From Reichenbachiella agariperforans (GTDB taxonomy: Bacteria; Bacteroidota; Bacteroidia; Cytophagales; Cyclobacteriaceae): a stretch of 64,000 bases of DNA. Position numbers and translations under genes: made by a program. This document shows, piece by piece, positions 35,719 through 44,759 of the stretch (position 1 is the first letter of the stretch; every line of letters begins with the position of its first letter). A model generated the notes under the pieces. That model worked only from the letters and a program-made list of their open reading frames with translations. It did not search any database and was not told where the DNA came from. Location of the stretch: positions 1 through 64,000 of the forward strand of contig NZ_FRAA01000004.1 of assembly GCF_900142205.1 (NCBI RefSeq), read 5' to 3'.

Positions 35719-37014
35719 TTAGGCTTTTTCTAAGATCTTGATCAATTCCTCTTGGGTAGCATCGATCTCGGTGGCGACTTTGGTACGCTTGGCAAACTCC
35801 GCTAGGCGCTCAGGCATCTCTACAGGCTGCTGGATGATAGGTTCGACCACATCGCCAAACTTGGCGGGATGCGCCGTCTCCAAGAAGACCCCTACACTCC
35901 CCTTGTGATCCTTCATGTATTCTTTGAGACCGAGGTAGCCTACTGCGCCATGTGGGTCGAGTAGATAATCGGTCGCTTGATAGACCTGCTTCACAGTCTC
36001 AGCGGTTTGTTTGTCGTCGTAGGCATAGCCTTTCACGCCTTCTTTCATCGCCTCCCATGACGAACCGAAGACCTCTTTCATACGGTAGAAGTTGCTCGGG
36101 TTGCCGACATCCATGGCGTTGGAGATGGTCGAGGTAGACGGGCGCGGTGTGAACTCACCAGTCGTCAAATACGACGGCACGATATCATTGACATTGGTCG
36201 ATGCGACGAATTGCTTGACAGGCAGTCCCATCTTTTGCGCCAGCAGACCAGCTGTCAGGTTGCCAAAGTTGCCGCTCGGCACAGACACCACCAGATCACC
36301 CTGATCCTTGAGCAAGGCATAGGTCCAGAAGTAGTAAAACGACTGAGGAATCAAGCGCGCCATATTGATCGAGTTGGCAGAGGTCAGGTTGTATTTCTCC
36401 TTCAGTTCTTTGTTGAGGAAAGCGTCTTTGACCATTTTTTGACAGTCGTCAAAAGTCCCACGCACTTCGAGTGCTTGGATGTTTTGCCCAAAAGTCGTGA
36501 GCTGTTGCTCCTGTATTTTGGAGATCTTCCCTTTCGGGTAAAGGATGATCACATCGATGTTTTCCACCCCAAAGAACCCACTCCCTACGGCTGCCCCTGT
36601 ATCGCCAGAGGTCGCCACGAGTATGGTAGATTTCTTGTCGCTCTTGGCAGAGAAGTAGCTCAGGCATCTCGCCAAAAACCTCGCCCCCACGTCCTTGAAC
36701 GCACAGGTAGGGCCGTGGTACAGCTCCAGCGAATAGACCTTGTCCTCCACCTCTACCACAGGCAACTCAAAGCTCAAAGTCTCCTCGACGATCCGTCTCA
36801 GGTCTGCCTCGGGGATCTCCTCCCCGATGAACTGACTCGCCACCTCGTAGGCGATATCGTGCAGTTTCATGTCCCCGATATTCTCGAAAAACTCTGCCGA
36901 TAGCTTCGGGATATGGTCGGGCATGTACAGGCCATTGTCATCCGGCAACCCGTTGAAAATCGCGTCCTCATAACTCACCTCTGGGACTTGTCTGTTCGTG
37001 CTGTAATATCTCAT
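35719..37014 (-). CDS. thrC: Threonine synthase
   Basis: 431 residues, PLP-dependent conversion of O-phosphohomoserine to threonine. The N-terminal MRYYSTNRQVPEVSYEDAIFNGLPDDNGLYMP, the PLP-Lys segment HGPTCAFKDVGARFLAR, the phosphate loop ATSGDTGAAVGSGFFG, and NSINMARLIPQSFYYF are all typical of the long bacterial/yeast form. Last gene of thrA-thrB-thrC, starting 33 bases after thrB. The region is noticeably GC-richer than the rest of the window. Confidence 0.96.
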   Translation of the reverse strand: MRYYSTNRQVPEVSYEDAIFNGLPDDNGLYMPDHIPKLSAEFFENIGDMKLHDIAYEVASQFIGEEIPEADLRRIVEETLSFELPVVEVEDKVYSLELYHGPTCAFKDVGARFLARCLSYFSAKSDKKSTILVATSGDTGAAVGSGFFGVENIDVIILYPKGKISKIQEQQLTTFGQNIQALEVRGTFDDCQKMVKDAFLNKELKEKYNLTSANSINMARLIPQSFYYFWTYALLKDQGDLVVSVPSGNFGNLTAGLLAQKMGLPVKQFVASTNVNDIVPSYLTTGEFTPRPSTSTISNAMDVGNPSNFYRMKEVFGSSWEAMKEGVKGYAYDDKQTAETVKQVYQATDYLLDPHGAVGYLGLKEYMKDHKGSVGVFLETAHPAKFGDVVEPIIQQPVEMPERLAEFAKRTKVATEIDATQEELIKILEKA

Positions 37015-37047
37015 GGTATTCTTCTCTTGTGTATGGAGTATTGTGAC

Positions 37048-37971
37048 TTAAAGAACTCTCACGCCTTCTGTGCCGATTTTGGATAAGTAAGTATAAGCCA
37101 GTATGCCTACTTCGTCGTAGATGGCTTGCATGCTGGCCTTGATTTTTTCTGCGGTTGCTTTGCCCTCGGCAAATGCGAATATCGAAGGGCCTGACCCAGC
37201 GATGCTGCATCCGATGGCACCCTCTTCGAGCGCTTTGGCCTTCACTTCGTCATAGAGCGGAATCAGCAGCTTGCGCACCGGCTCGACGATATGGTCCTCC
37301 ATCGAGCGACCAATCAGCCCAAAGTCCGATTCGTACAGTCCCGACACGAGCCCACCGACATTGCCCCATTGGGCGACTGCTTGGTCGAGCTTGACCGTCT
37401 GCTTGAGCATACGCTTGGCATCTGTGGTCTTGACCACCACCTGTGGGTGGACGATCGCCACGTACATGTTGTCCGGTGTGGGCAACTGCAGCACGTCGAG
37501 TGGCCCATAGGCACGCACGAGCGTAAAACCGCCGAGCAGGTTGGGCGCGACGTTGTCTGCATGTGCCTTGCCTGAGAGCATTCTTTCTCCTTCCATCGCG
37601 AACTCCACGAGCTGATGCGTATTGAAAGGACGGCCGATCAGTTCGTTGACCGCAAACACAGCGCCTGCCGAGCTCGAAGCACTCGTCCCCATCCCACTAC
37701 CGGGATGGATCTGCTTGTCAAACGCGAAGCTGTAGCCCTTCTTGATACCTGCTGCATCGAGTAGCGCCTGAGCGGCCACCGATGCGACGTTTTTGTCAGG
37801 CTTGAGCGGCAGATCAAACTTGTCATTTTCGAGGATGACCATCTTGTCATCTGACAATTCGGTCACGACCATTTCTTCGCCTATGCCATCGAGAGCGAAC
37901 CCCAAAACGTCATATCCACAGCCTACATTGGCGACTGTAGAGGGTGAAAAAACTTTGATTGAATTAGACAT
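37048..37971 (-). CDS. thrB: Homoserine kinase
   Basis: 307 residues, GHMP-family kinase phosphorylating homoserine. Motif 1 FSPSTVANVGCGYDVLGFAL, ATP loop HPGSGMGTSASSSAGAVFAVN and motif 3 GCSIAGSGPSIFAF are intact. Eighteen bases after thrA and 33 before thrC, so a tight operon. One 60-base line inside (37201) has 35 G+C, about twice that of the OLD-like gene. Confidence 0.96.
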   Translation of the reverse strand: MSNSIKVFSPSTVANVGCGYDVLGFALDGIGEEMVVTELSDDKMVILENDKFDLPLKPDKNVASVAAQALLDAAGIKKGYSFAFDKQIHPGSGMGTSASSSAGAVFAVNELIGRPFNTHQLVEFAMEGERMLSGKAHADNVAPNLLGGFTLVRAYGPLDVLQLPTPDNMYVAIVHPQVVVKTTDAKRMLKQTVKLDQAVAQWGNVGGLVSGLYESDFGLIGRSMEDHIVEPVRKLLIPLYDEVKAKALEEGAIGCSIAGSGPSIFAFAEGKATAEKIKASMQAIYDEVGILAYTYLSKIGTEGVRVL

Positions 37972-37989
37972 GGCTTGACTCGGTTTTTG

Positions 37990-40434
37990 TTAGCTATTTG
38001 CGATGCGCATTACGTCCGCAAATATACCCGAAGCTGTCACTTCTGCACCCGCTCCGGCGCCTTTTATCACCAAAGGCTGATCCTGGTATCGGTTGGTATA
38101 GAAGAGTACGATGTTGTCTTTTCCTTCCAAGATATAGAACGGGTGGTCTTTCGGAATCTCCTGCAAGCCCACAGATGCTTTGCCCTTGTCAAAGGTCGCT
38201 ACGACCTTGAGGCGGCAGTTTTTGGCTTCTGCATCGCTCACCAGTTTCTGGAACACCTCGTCGTGTTGTTCTAGGCTGGCATAGAACTCGTCGTTGGTTT
38301 TCGTATCCATACACGCCGCTGGGATGAAGGATTCGCTGACGATATCGTCCAGTTCGAATTTCAACCCACTCTCGCGGATCAAAATCAAAATCTTGCGCAT
38401 CACGTCTACCCCACTGAGGTCGATTTTCGGATCGGGCTCGGTGTAGCCTTCTACCCCCGCTTGCTTGACCACATCCACGAATTTCACCCCTGGTTTGAAG
38501 GAGTTGAAGATGAAGTTCAAACTACCCGAAAGGACGGCTTGTATCTTTTGGATTTTGTCCCCGCTCTTGATCAAATCCCCTAGGGTCGTCAAGACAGGTA
38601 GCCCTGCACCGACGTTGGTCTCGTAGTAGAACTTGGCCTGGTATTCTCTGGCGGTGCTTTTGAGGTTGACGTAGGTATCATAGTCGGATGCACAAGCGAT
38701 CTTGTTGGGCGTGACGACCGAGATACTCTTGCGCAAGATCCCTTCGTAGAGTCCTGCAATCTCTGCATTGGCGGTATTGTCCACGAAGATACTGTTGCGC
38801 AGGTTCGACTCGACCATCTTGTCTACGAATACCTGTGGAGCCATTTTCTCTCCTTTGGACTCCAGTTGCCCTTTCCAATCGGCGAGATCGATCCCGTCTA
38901 TATCGAAGAGCATCTGACGGCTGTTGGCAATCCCCACGATGCGTAGGTCAACATTTTCGAACTCATCCAAATAGTTGTACTGCTTCTTGATTTGCTCGAT
39001 GAAGGTACCGCCGACATTGCCGATCCCGATCATGAACAAGTTCATGCGCTTGCGCTGAGATAGGAAAAAGCTCTCATGCAATACGTTGAGTGCCTTACTG
39101 AGGTGCTTCTCTTCGAGCACCACGGTGATATTTCTTTCGGATGATCCCTGCGCGATGGCTTTGATACTGATCCCGTTTTCGCCCAGTGCAGAAAACATCT
39201 GCCCACCGATCCCGACGTGCTCACGCATCTTGTCACCGACGAGTGCCACGATGGCCATGCCTGTCTCGACCTCTAGCGGGTCGATTTTACGCAGGCTCAG
39301 TTCGAGCTGAAACTCCTCCGCAATGGCTGCTTGGGATATCTCGATGTCTTTCTTGTCTATGCCCACACAGATCGAGTGCTCCGAAGAAGCCTGCGTGATG
39401 ATGATGACATTAACTTTGGCTTCTGACAGTGCTTTGAACAATCTGAAGGAGAACTTCGGCACACCGACCATGCCACTGCCTGTCAAGTTGAGCAGCGCGA
39501 TATCGCTGACGCTAGATAGTCCCTTGACGAACTGCTTGTCGCCATTGGCATCTTCGCAGATGGTAGTCCCCGCGTCCTCCGGCGCAAATGTATTTTTGAT
39601 TTTGATTGGAATTTTCTTGTCCAACACGGGCTGAATCGTCGGTGGATAGATCACCTTCGCCCCAAAGTGCGAGAGCTCTAATGCCTCCTGAAACGACAGT
39701 TTCTCGATCGGATGAGCCGCCGCAACCTGACGCGGATCAGAAGTCATCATACCGCTCACGTCAGTCCAGATTTCAAACGAATCTGCATCCAAGGCCGCCG
39801 CGAAAATAGCCGCTGTATAGTCAGACCCTCCTCTACCCAAGGTAGTCGTCACGCCCTCTGCATTGGACGACACAAATCCTGGACAAACCACCAAATTGGC
39901 CGCTGTAGGAATATAGTCTGTGATGTTCTTGTTGGTCGAGGCAAAATCCACGTTGGCATTGTTGTGGATATTGTCTGTTTTGATCAATACGCGTGAGTCA
40001 CCAAGGTCGGTTTTCAACCCTTCTGCGTTGAGGAAGTCCACGATGATATTGGATGAAAGTATCTCCCCAAAGCTAAGCACCTTGTCCAAGGTCTTTGGCG
40101 AAAGCTCACGAATCAGGTAAATCCCCTTCATGATGTCTTCGAGATCATTGAGCAGGATTCTGATCTTGCTAAAGATCACCGATTGGCTCTTGACCGGAAT
40201 CAATTCCTTGATCGTATCGAGGTGTCTCGCTTCGATCTGTGCCAACGACGCTTCGTAGGACTCGTCACCCACTGCTGCGAGATCGCTGCATGCATGTAGC
40301 AGATTGGTCACTCCGCCTAGAGCCGAAACCACACAAACGGTTTTCTCAGGCTGACCTGCTGCTAGGATATCCTTTACTTTTCTCAAGTTGTCTGGGGTAC
40401 CTACGGATGTACCTCCAAATTTTAATACTTTCAT
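37990..40434 (-). CDS. thrA: Bifunctional aspartokinase / homoserine dehydrogenase
   Basis: 814 residues. The N-terminal aspartokinase (MKVLKFGGTSVGTPDNLRKV, then TTLGRGGSDYTAA and DVSGMMTSDPR) is followed by two ACT regions (~320-460), then homoserine dehydrogenase from ~465 (MNLFMIGIGNVGGTFIEQI for NAD(P), PNKIACASDYDTYV, YYETNVGAGLPVL, LSGSLNFIFN). It performs the first and third steps of the aspartate branch; the ACT domains usually give threonine feedback. The leader (40435-40476) contains short hairpins, including TGCCTG/CAGGCA (40458-40476), but no Thr-rich leader peptide. Confidence 0.96.
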   Translation of the reverse strand: MKVLKFGGTSVGTPDNLRKVKDILAAGQPEKTVCVVSALGGVTNLLHACSDLAAVGDESYEASLAQIEARHLDTIKELIPVKSQSVIFSKIRILLNDLEDIMKGIYLIRELSPKTLDKVLSFGEILSSNIIVDFLNAEGLKTDLGDSRVLIKTDNIHNNANVDFASTNKNITDYIPTAANLVVCPGFVSSNAEGVTTTLGRGGSDYTAAIFAAALDADSFEIWTDVSGMMTSDPRQVAAAHPIEKLSFQEALELSHFGAKVIYPPTIQPVLDKKIPIKIKNTFAPEDAGTTICEDANGDKQFVKGLSSVSDIALLNLTGSGMVGVPKFSFRLFKALSEAKVNVIIITQASSEHSICVGIDKKDIEISQAAIAEEFQLELSLRKIDPLEVETGMAIVALVGDKMREHVGIGGQMFSALGENGISIKAIAQGSSERNITVVLEEKHLSKALNVLHESFFLSQRKRMNLFMIGIGNVGGTFIEQIKKQYNYLDEFENVDLRIVGIANSRQMLFDIDGIDLADWKGQLESKGEKMAPQVFVDKMVESNLRNSIFVDNTANAEIAGLYEGILRKSISVVTPNKIACASDYDTYVNLKSTAREYQAKFYYETNVGAGLPVLTTLGDLIKSGDKIQKIQAVLSGSLNFIFNSFKPGVKFVDVVKQAGVEGYTEPDPKIDLSGVDVMRKILILIRESGLKFELDDIVSESFIPAACMDTKTNDEFYASLEQHDEVFQKLVSDAEAKNCRLKVVATFDKGKASVGLQEIPKDHPFYILEGKDNIVLFYTNRYQDQPLVIKGAGAGAEVTASGIFADVMRIANS

Positions 40435-40924
40435 TTATTTTTAAGTTCAAAGTTTAATGCCTGCCATCGACAGGCACGTTGACTCTCGTCAATTTATATT
40501 CTTGTATGTAAGCCCCTCTATGGAGGGACAAACACTTCAATATTCATTATTAACAATATCGAACAAGGAATGTTGAATAGTGAATAGCGAAGTTATCGCT
40601 TACACCTTCTTCTGATTTCCTTCTGCAGTGACTACACTTCAACGCTATGAAGGTGGAATCACTTCACAACCTACCTTTCGATAGACCAATTCAATATTCT
40701 GTATTCAATACTCGACATTCGTTATTAACAATATCGAACAAGGAATGTTGAGTAGTGAATGGCGAAGTTATCGTTTATCCCTTCTTCTGATTTCACTTCT
40801 GCAGTCACTACACTTCAACGCTATGAAGAGTAGAATCACTTCAATATTCGTCATTCCTTGTTCTTTATTCGATGTTCAAAATATCGAACAAGGAATGTTG
40901 AATAGTGAATAGCGAAGTTATCGC
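40435..40924. repeat. Repeat cluster with copies of a gene 3' end
   Basis: Three copies of one ~100-bp unit start at 40552, 40727 and 40878. Each begins (A)ATATCGAACAAGGAATG and runs through the tail GAAGTTATCG...CTTCTTCTGATTTC.CTTCTGCAGT.ACTACACTT. The third copy is the real 3' end of the four-helix-bundle gene. The first still encodes the same final residues (VVTAEGNQKKV, stop) in the minus direction; the second is frame-shifted. CATTCCTTGTTC (40851-40862) and GAACAAGGAATG (40885-40896) form a 12-bp inverted repeat. Confidence 0.8.
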
Positions 40925-41293
40925 TTACACCTTCTTCTGATTTCCTTCTGCAGTGACTACACTTTTTACAAAGATTGAAATCAACTGATTATTCTCATCC
41001 AAAATCTTTTCGATCAATTCCATGTGGTCAAACAATTTGGCTCGCTTAATAATTTGAAGATTGATATAAGACTCTCTCAATTCTTTCAATACTACTTTCA
41101 GTTTATGAATAAAATCCCGTCTGGATTCCCCTGCCTGAGCCTCTCCATAATTCAATGCTACTGAAGTCCCAGACCGAACCAATTGCCCAGCCAAATGATT
41201 TCCTGCTTTTGAACTAGGCATTTTGTCCACAACATCAATGATCGAGACTGAAAATTCAATTAGTCTTTCTTCTAAATCATAATTGTACTTCAT
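40925..41293 (-). CDS. Four-helix-bundle protein (23S rRNA intervening-sequence type)
   Basis: 122 residues. Matches the four-helix-bundle family first seen inside 23S rRNA intervening sequences: LEERLIEFSVSIIDVVDKMPSSKAGNHLAGQLVRSGTSVALNYGEAQAGESRRDFIHKLKVVLKELRES then IKRAKLF. Function is unknown across the family. It lies between the ilv and thr operons and is flanked by related repeats on both sides (40837-40924 and 41315-41383), with partial copies of its own 3' end downstream, so it looks like a repeat-bounded unit inserted into the amino-acid block. Confidence 0.9.
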   Translation of the reverse strand: MKYNYDLEERLIEFSVSIIDVVDKMPSSKAGNHLAGQLVRSGTSVALNYGEAQAGESRRDFIHKLKVVLKELRESYINLQIIKRAKLFDHMELIEKILDENNQLISIFVKSVVTAEGNQKKV

Positions 41294-41314
41294 ACTTGGT
41301 TGGTTCTAGTCACT

Positions 41315-41383
41315 CACTTCAATATTCGTCATTCTTTATTCGATGTTCAAAATATCAAACAAGGAATGTTGAATTCCGAAGTT
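41315..41383. repeat. Upstream flank repeat of the four-helix-bundle gene
   Basis: CACTTCAATATTCGTCATTC, then TTTATTCGATGTTCAAAATATC and AACAAGGAATGTTGAAT, matches 40837-40910 apart from a 7-base deletion (CTTGTTC) and one substitution. The gene is thus bracketed by direct copies of the same element. Confidence 0.75.
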
Positions 41384-41505
41384 CGTATATATTTCATTCA
41401 ATCTATTGATCGTCTACCAACTTTTACCTCTATCCAGCCATACCCTTCGCAGATTCAGCAAAAACAAAAGCACGACCCACAGCGCTATGTTCTGAGCTTT
41501 CTTCA

Positions 41506-42771
41506 CTACACCAAATACTGCAACAAGTCCGGCTTGTCGTTGAGATACTCGTAGACAAAATTCTTGGCAGTCATGCGGTCCAGCAGCCCCTGTAGGTTGT
41601 CTTTGTTTTGCAACTCGATTCCGATCAAAGCGGGTCCCTTTTCGCGGCTGTGCTTTTTCGAATATTCGAAGTGCACGATATCATCCCCTGGTGATAGTAT
41701 CTCCGAGACGAACTCCTTGAGTGCCCCCGCTCGTTGTGGAAATCGCAAGATGAAATAATGCTTGAACCCCTCGTAGAGCAACGAACGTTCCTTGATTTCT
41801 TCGGTACGGGTGATATCGTTGTTGCTACCGCTGATCACGCAGACGACATGCTTGCCTTTGATTTGCTCCTTGTAGAAGTCCAGAGCGGTCAGCGTCAAGG
41901 CGCCTGCAGGTTCTACCACGATGGCTTCCTCGTTGTACAACTGTAGAATCGTCGTACAGATCTTGCCCTCTGGCACGAGAATAATCTCCTCCAGCCCGTC
42001 TTGGCAAATCTCCAAAGTCTGAGTCCCCACGGCCCGCACTGCCGCACCATCTACGAAAGTGTCGATCTCGTCGAGGGTCACATTCTCCCCTGCAGCGATG
42101 GAGTCGCGCATGGCCGGTGCTCCAGCAGGTTCTACCCCGATGATTTTGGTCGCTGGCGACAGTTCTTTGAACACCGTGATGATGCCAGAGGCCAGACCTC
42201 CACCCCCGATCGGTACAAACAAATAGTCGATGGGCGCACCAGTATCATTGGCAATCTCTAGTCCTACTGTTCCTTGTCCTTCGATGATTTTCTGATCGTC
42301 AAACGGATGTACAAACGTCGATTGGTTTTCTTCGCCATAGCGCTGTGCCTGCTTATAAGCGTCATCGAAGGTGTCGCCTGTCAGTACGACTTCTACCTTG
42401 TCCTTGCCAAACATCTTAACCTGCCGGATCTTCTGCTTGGGTGTGACACTCGGCATGAATATCGTGCCGTGTATACCTAGCTTCTGACAGGAATATGCTA
42501 CGCCCTGAGCATGGTTTCCAGCACTGGCACAGACGATTCCATTGTCTTGTTGGGCTTTGCTGAGGCTTGCGACTTTGTTGTAGGCTCCACGGAGCTTGTA
42601 CGAACGTACGACCTGTAGGTCTTCACGCTTGAACTCCACCTCCGCATCGTAGCGCTCGGAGTAGTTGAGATTGGGCATGAGCGGAGTATGCACCGCCACG
42701 CCTTCCAGCCCCTTACTCGCTTTCATCACACCTACCAGTGTAGGTTTATTGGATTTGACAGCCGACTCCAT
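41506..42771 (-). CDS. ilvA: Threonine ammonia-lyase (threonine deaminase)
   Basis: 421 residues, PLP enzyme making 2-oxobutanoate for isoleucine. The PLP Lys lies in VVRSYKLRGAYNKVASL; the CASAGNHAQGVAYSC and VPIGGGGLASGI loops follow. A single ACT-like regulatory domain sits at the C-terminus (~325-421, FKHYFILRFPQRAGALKEFVSEIL), so this is the shorter biosynthetic form with one regulatory domain instead of two. Last gene of the ilv operon, 3 bases after the aminotransferase gene. Confidence 0.95.
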   Translation of the reverse strand: MESAVKSNKPTLVGVMKASKGLEGVAVHTPLMPNLNYSERYDAEVEFKREDLQVVRSYKLRGAYNKVASLSKAQQDNGIVCASAGNHAQGVAYSCQKLGIHGTIFMPSVTPKQKIRQVKMFGKDKVEVVLTGDTFDDAYKQAQRYGEENQSTFVHPFDDQKIIEGQGTVGLEIANDTGAPIDYLFVPIGGGGLASGIITVFKELSPATKIIGVEPAGAPAMRDSIAAGENVTLDEIDTFVDGAAVRAVGTQTLEICQDGLEEIILVPEGKICTTILQLYNEEAIVVEPAGALTLTALDFYKEQIKGKHVVCVISGSNNDITRTEEIKERSLLYEGFKHYFILRFPQRAGALKEFVSEILSPGDDIVHFEYSKKHSREKGPALIGIELQNKDNLQGLLDRMTAKNFVYEYLNDKPDLLQYLV

Positions 42772-42774
42772 AGC

Positions 42775-44109
42775 TTAGGACAGTGTTGCCTCTACTGATT
42801 CGTCGACATCTGAGGTACAGAACTCATAGATTGCTTCAGCGATTTTGCTAAAGGTCTGCTTCAACACCTCTTGGTTCTCTTCGAGTAGCGTGATTCTAAA
42901 TCCTCTCAGTTCGGACTGAAACGAAGACAAAGGCACTACACACACACCTTTGGCAGCTAGCAAGTAATAGACGAAGCGCTTGTCTGGCTCTCCAATTTTC
43001 TCCACCCAGTCTTCCGCTAAGGCTTGGATTTGCTCGTCCTCGATCTTCAAAAATTGCTTGTCATTGATAGATCCGTCTTTGAATACAATGGTGTTGTAAA
43101 ACGCCCCATTGGTCTTGTTGAAAGTGATGTAAGGAATCTCATGGAGATACTGTGAAATGATCTCACTTCGCTCCTCAATTTCTTTTCTACGTTCACGCAG
43201 ATACTCCTTGAACTTCGGGTGTTCTTGGATGATAGGCAATGCCTTTTGTGGCAAAGTCGTCGAACATACCTCTACCATCTTGGCATTTTCCAGCGTCGAA
43301 CAGTACTGATCGAACTGCTCATCCACCTTGCGGTTGTAGAATTCCATCCAACCACACCGAGACCCTGGCCATGGAGTATCTTTGGATATCCCCTTCATGG
43401 CAATCCCAGGTACATCACCGAGTACTTCGGCGAGAGATTTGGTCTCTACACCATTGTAGATGATGTTGGTATAGATTTCGTCACTCACCAAAAACAAGTT
43501 AAACTCCCGAGCAATCTCCACGATCTCCTCTAAAATCTCCACGGGATAGACCATCCCAGTTGGGTTGTCTGGATTGATAATCAATATCCCTACGATGTTG
43601 GGGTTGTATTTGACCTTCAATCGGAGATCTGCCAAATCTGGATACCAGTTGTTCTCGGGATCAAGGTTGTAGGTCAGTGGTTCCTTGTTGGAGTGTGCCG
43701 CCTCCAATGCAGAGTGTGTCGAGTAAGCTGGCGAGGGACCTATCACACGCGAGTAGGGATTCAAAAACTGGTAGAGCTTGCCTATCGCATCTCCCAGCCC
43801 GTTGAAAAACAAGACATCGTCTGCAGTGATTTGTGCACCGCCTTTTTCGTTGTTTTTACCCGCGACGTATTTGCGTGTTTCGAGTTCTCCTTTGGAGTGG
43901 CAGTAACCGTAGGTCGAATTTTCATTGACCAGAGTGGTCAAGATTTCTTTGATCCAGGCGGGTACTACCGCATGCTTGAGGATAGGGTCTCCGATGTTTT
44001 CCCAATAGATTTTTTGTCCGAGTGCTTGCAAAGCCTCTGCTTTCTTGACGATATCTCTGATCTCATAGTCAAGCTGTCTCGAACCCTCATGAAGTAGTAC
44101 TTGTCTCAT
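42775..44109 (-). CDS. PLP aminotransferase, class I/II (alanine-aminotransferase-like)
   Basis: 444 residues from the ATG at 44109; a start 12 codons earlier would extend into the palindromic spacer. Fold-type I aminotransferase: YGYCHSKGELETRKYVA, GPSPAYSTHSALE, IINPDNPTGMVYP, SDEIYTNIIY, the Schiff-base Lys in AMKGISKDTPWPGSRCGW, and FRITLLEE. It resembles the AlaA/alanine-glutamate group. Its place between ilvN and ilvA implies use with branched-chain or 2-oxobutanoate metabolism, such as alanine-valine exchange. Exact substrates are not determined. Confidence 0.88.
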   Translation of the reverse strand: MRQVLLHEGSRQLDYEIRDIVKKAEALQALGQKIYWENIGDPILKHAVVPAWIKEILTTLVNENSTYGYCHSKGELETRKYVAGKNNEKGGAQITADDVLFFNGLGDAIGKLYQFLNPYSRVIGPSPAYSTHSALEAAHSNKEPLTYNLDPENNWYPDLADLRLKVKYNPNIVGILIINPDNPTGMVYPVEILEEIVEIAREFNLFLVSDEIYTNIIYNGVETKSLAEVLGDVPGIAMKGISKDTPWPGSRCGWMEFYNRKVDEQFDQYCSTLENAKMVEVCSTTLPQKALPIIQEHPKFKEYLRERRKEIEERSEIISQYLHEIPYITFNKTNGAFYNTIVFKDGSINDKQFLKIEDEQIQALAEDWVEKIGEPDKRFVYYLLAAKGVCVVPLSSFQSELRGFRITLLEENQEVLKQTFSKIAEAIYEFCTSDVDESVEATLS

Positions 44110-44128
44110 TGTATTAGATGTTAGATTC

Positions 44129-44174
44129 TTAGCACCTAGATTCAAGACTTTGACGCCAAGAGCCTAGGTGCTAA
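44129..44174. repeat. Palindromic spacer with 11-bp arms
   Basis: TTAGCACCTAG (44129-44139) and CTAGGTGCTAA (44164-44174) are exact inverse complements around a 24-base interior. It lies between ilvN and the aminotransferase gene, inside the operon, with no T-run. Probably a dispersed palindrome acting at the mRNA level. Confidence 0.7.
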
Positions 44175-44190
44175 TATCTAGTGTCTGTTC

Positions 44191-44745
44191 TTAAAAATTT
44201 CGGATGTCCAACAGGTTATCCTTGGAGTTCTCTAGTTCCTTGATGTACTCCTCCGTCTTGCGCTTGGACTTAGAAAGTGCCACACGCCCCGAACGCACAA
44301 ACTCCAAAAGCCCTAACGGCACGAGTTTTTCGTATAGATCGTGTGTTTCGTCCTTGAGTCCTGTCTTCTCTAGGATAATGTGATCCTCTTCGATCACCAA
44401 AATCCGCGCACCGTTTTCACGGACGAGCTTCTCGATACTTTGACCGTTCAAAAACACCGACGTAGGCACCTTATATAGAGCGATCTCTTGGTAATAGATC
44501 TGATCCTCGTTGTACAAAAAGGCCCCCAATACATCCACAATCTTGCGGATTTGCTTGACGGTTTTTTCTGCTTCGTCCTGCGTACACGTTACCACGATGG
44601 TGAATCGGCTGATACCTGCCACCTCCGTAGAAGACACGTTCAAACTATCTATATTGATCTTCCTTCTCGTAAAGATGATCGTGATTTGATTCAACAAACC
44701 TGCTTTATCTTCGGTCAGTACCGATAATGTATGTTGCTTATCCAC
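44191..44745 (-). CDS. ilvN: Acetolactate synthase, small regulatory subunit
   Basis: 184 residues. The N-terminal ACT domain (HTLSVLTEDKAGLLNQITIIFTRRKINIDSL) binds valine for feedback. The C-terminal small-subunit domain follows (YYQEIALYKVP, ILVIEEDHIILEKTG, FVRSGRVALSKSKR). GTG at 44745 is the likely start: no upstream ATG is in frame and it sits just after ilvB, with a 14-base gap. Confidence 0.93.
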   Translation of the reverse strand: MDKQHTLSVLTEDKAGLLNQITIIFTRRKINIDSLNVSSTEVAGISRFTIVVTCTQDEAEKTVKQIRKIVDVLGAFLYNEDQIYYQEIALYKVPTSVFLNGQSIEKLVRENGARILVIEEDHIILEKTGLKDETHDLYEKLVPLGLLEFVRSGRVALSKSKRKTEEYIKELENSKDNLLDIRNF

Positions 44746-44759
44746 TTTAATCTAATTTT

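Noticed and set aside
36211-36903. 230-codon plus-strand frame
   Set aside because: Antisense to thrC in GC-rich DNA, where stops are rare; no recognisable content.
40435-40560. Threonine attenuator before thrA
   Set aside because: Short hairpins are present but no Thr/Ile-rich leader frame and no U-run terminator.
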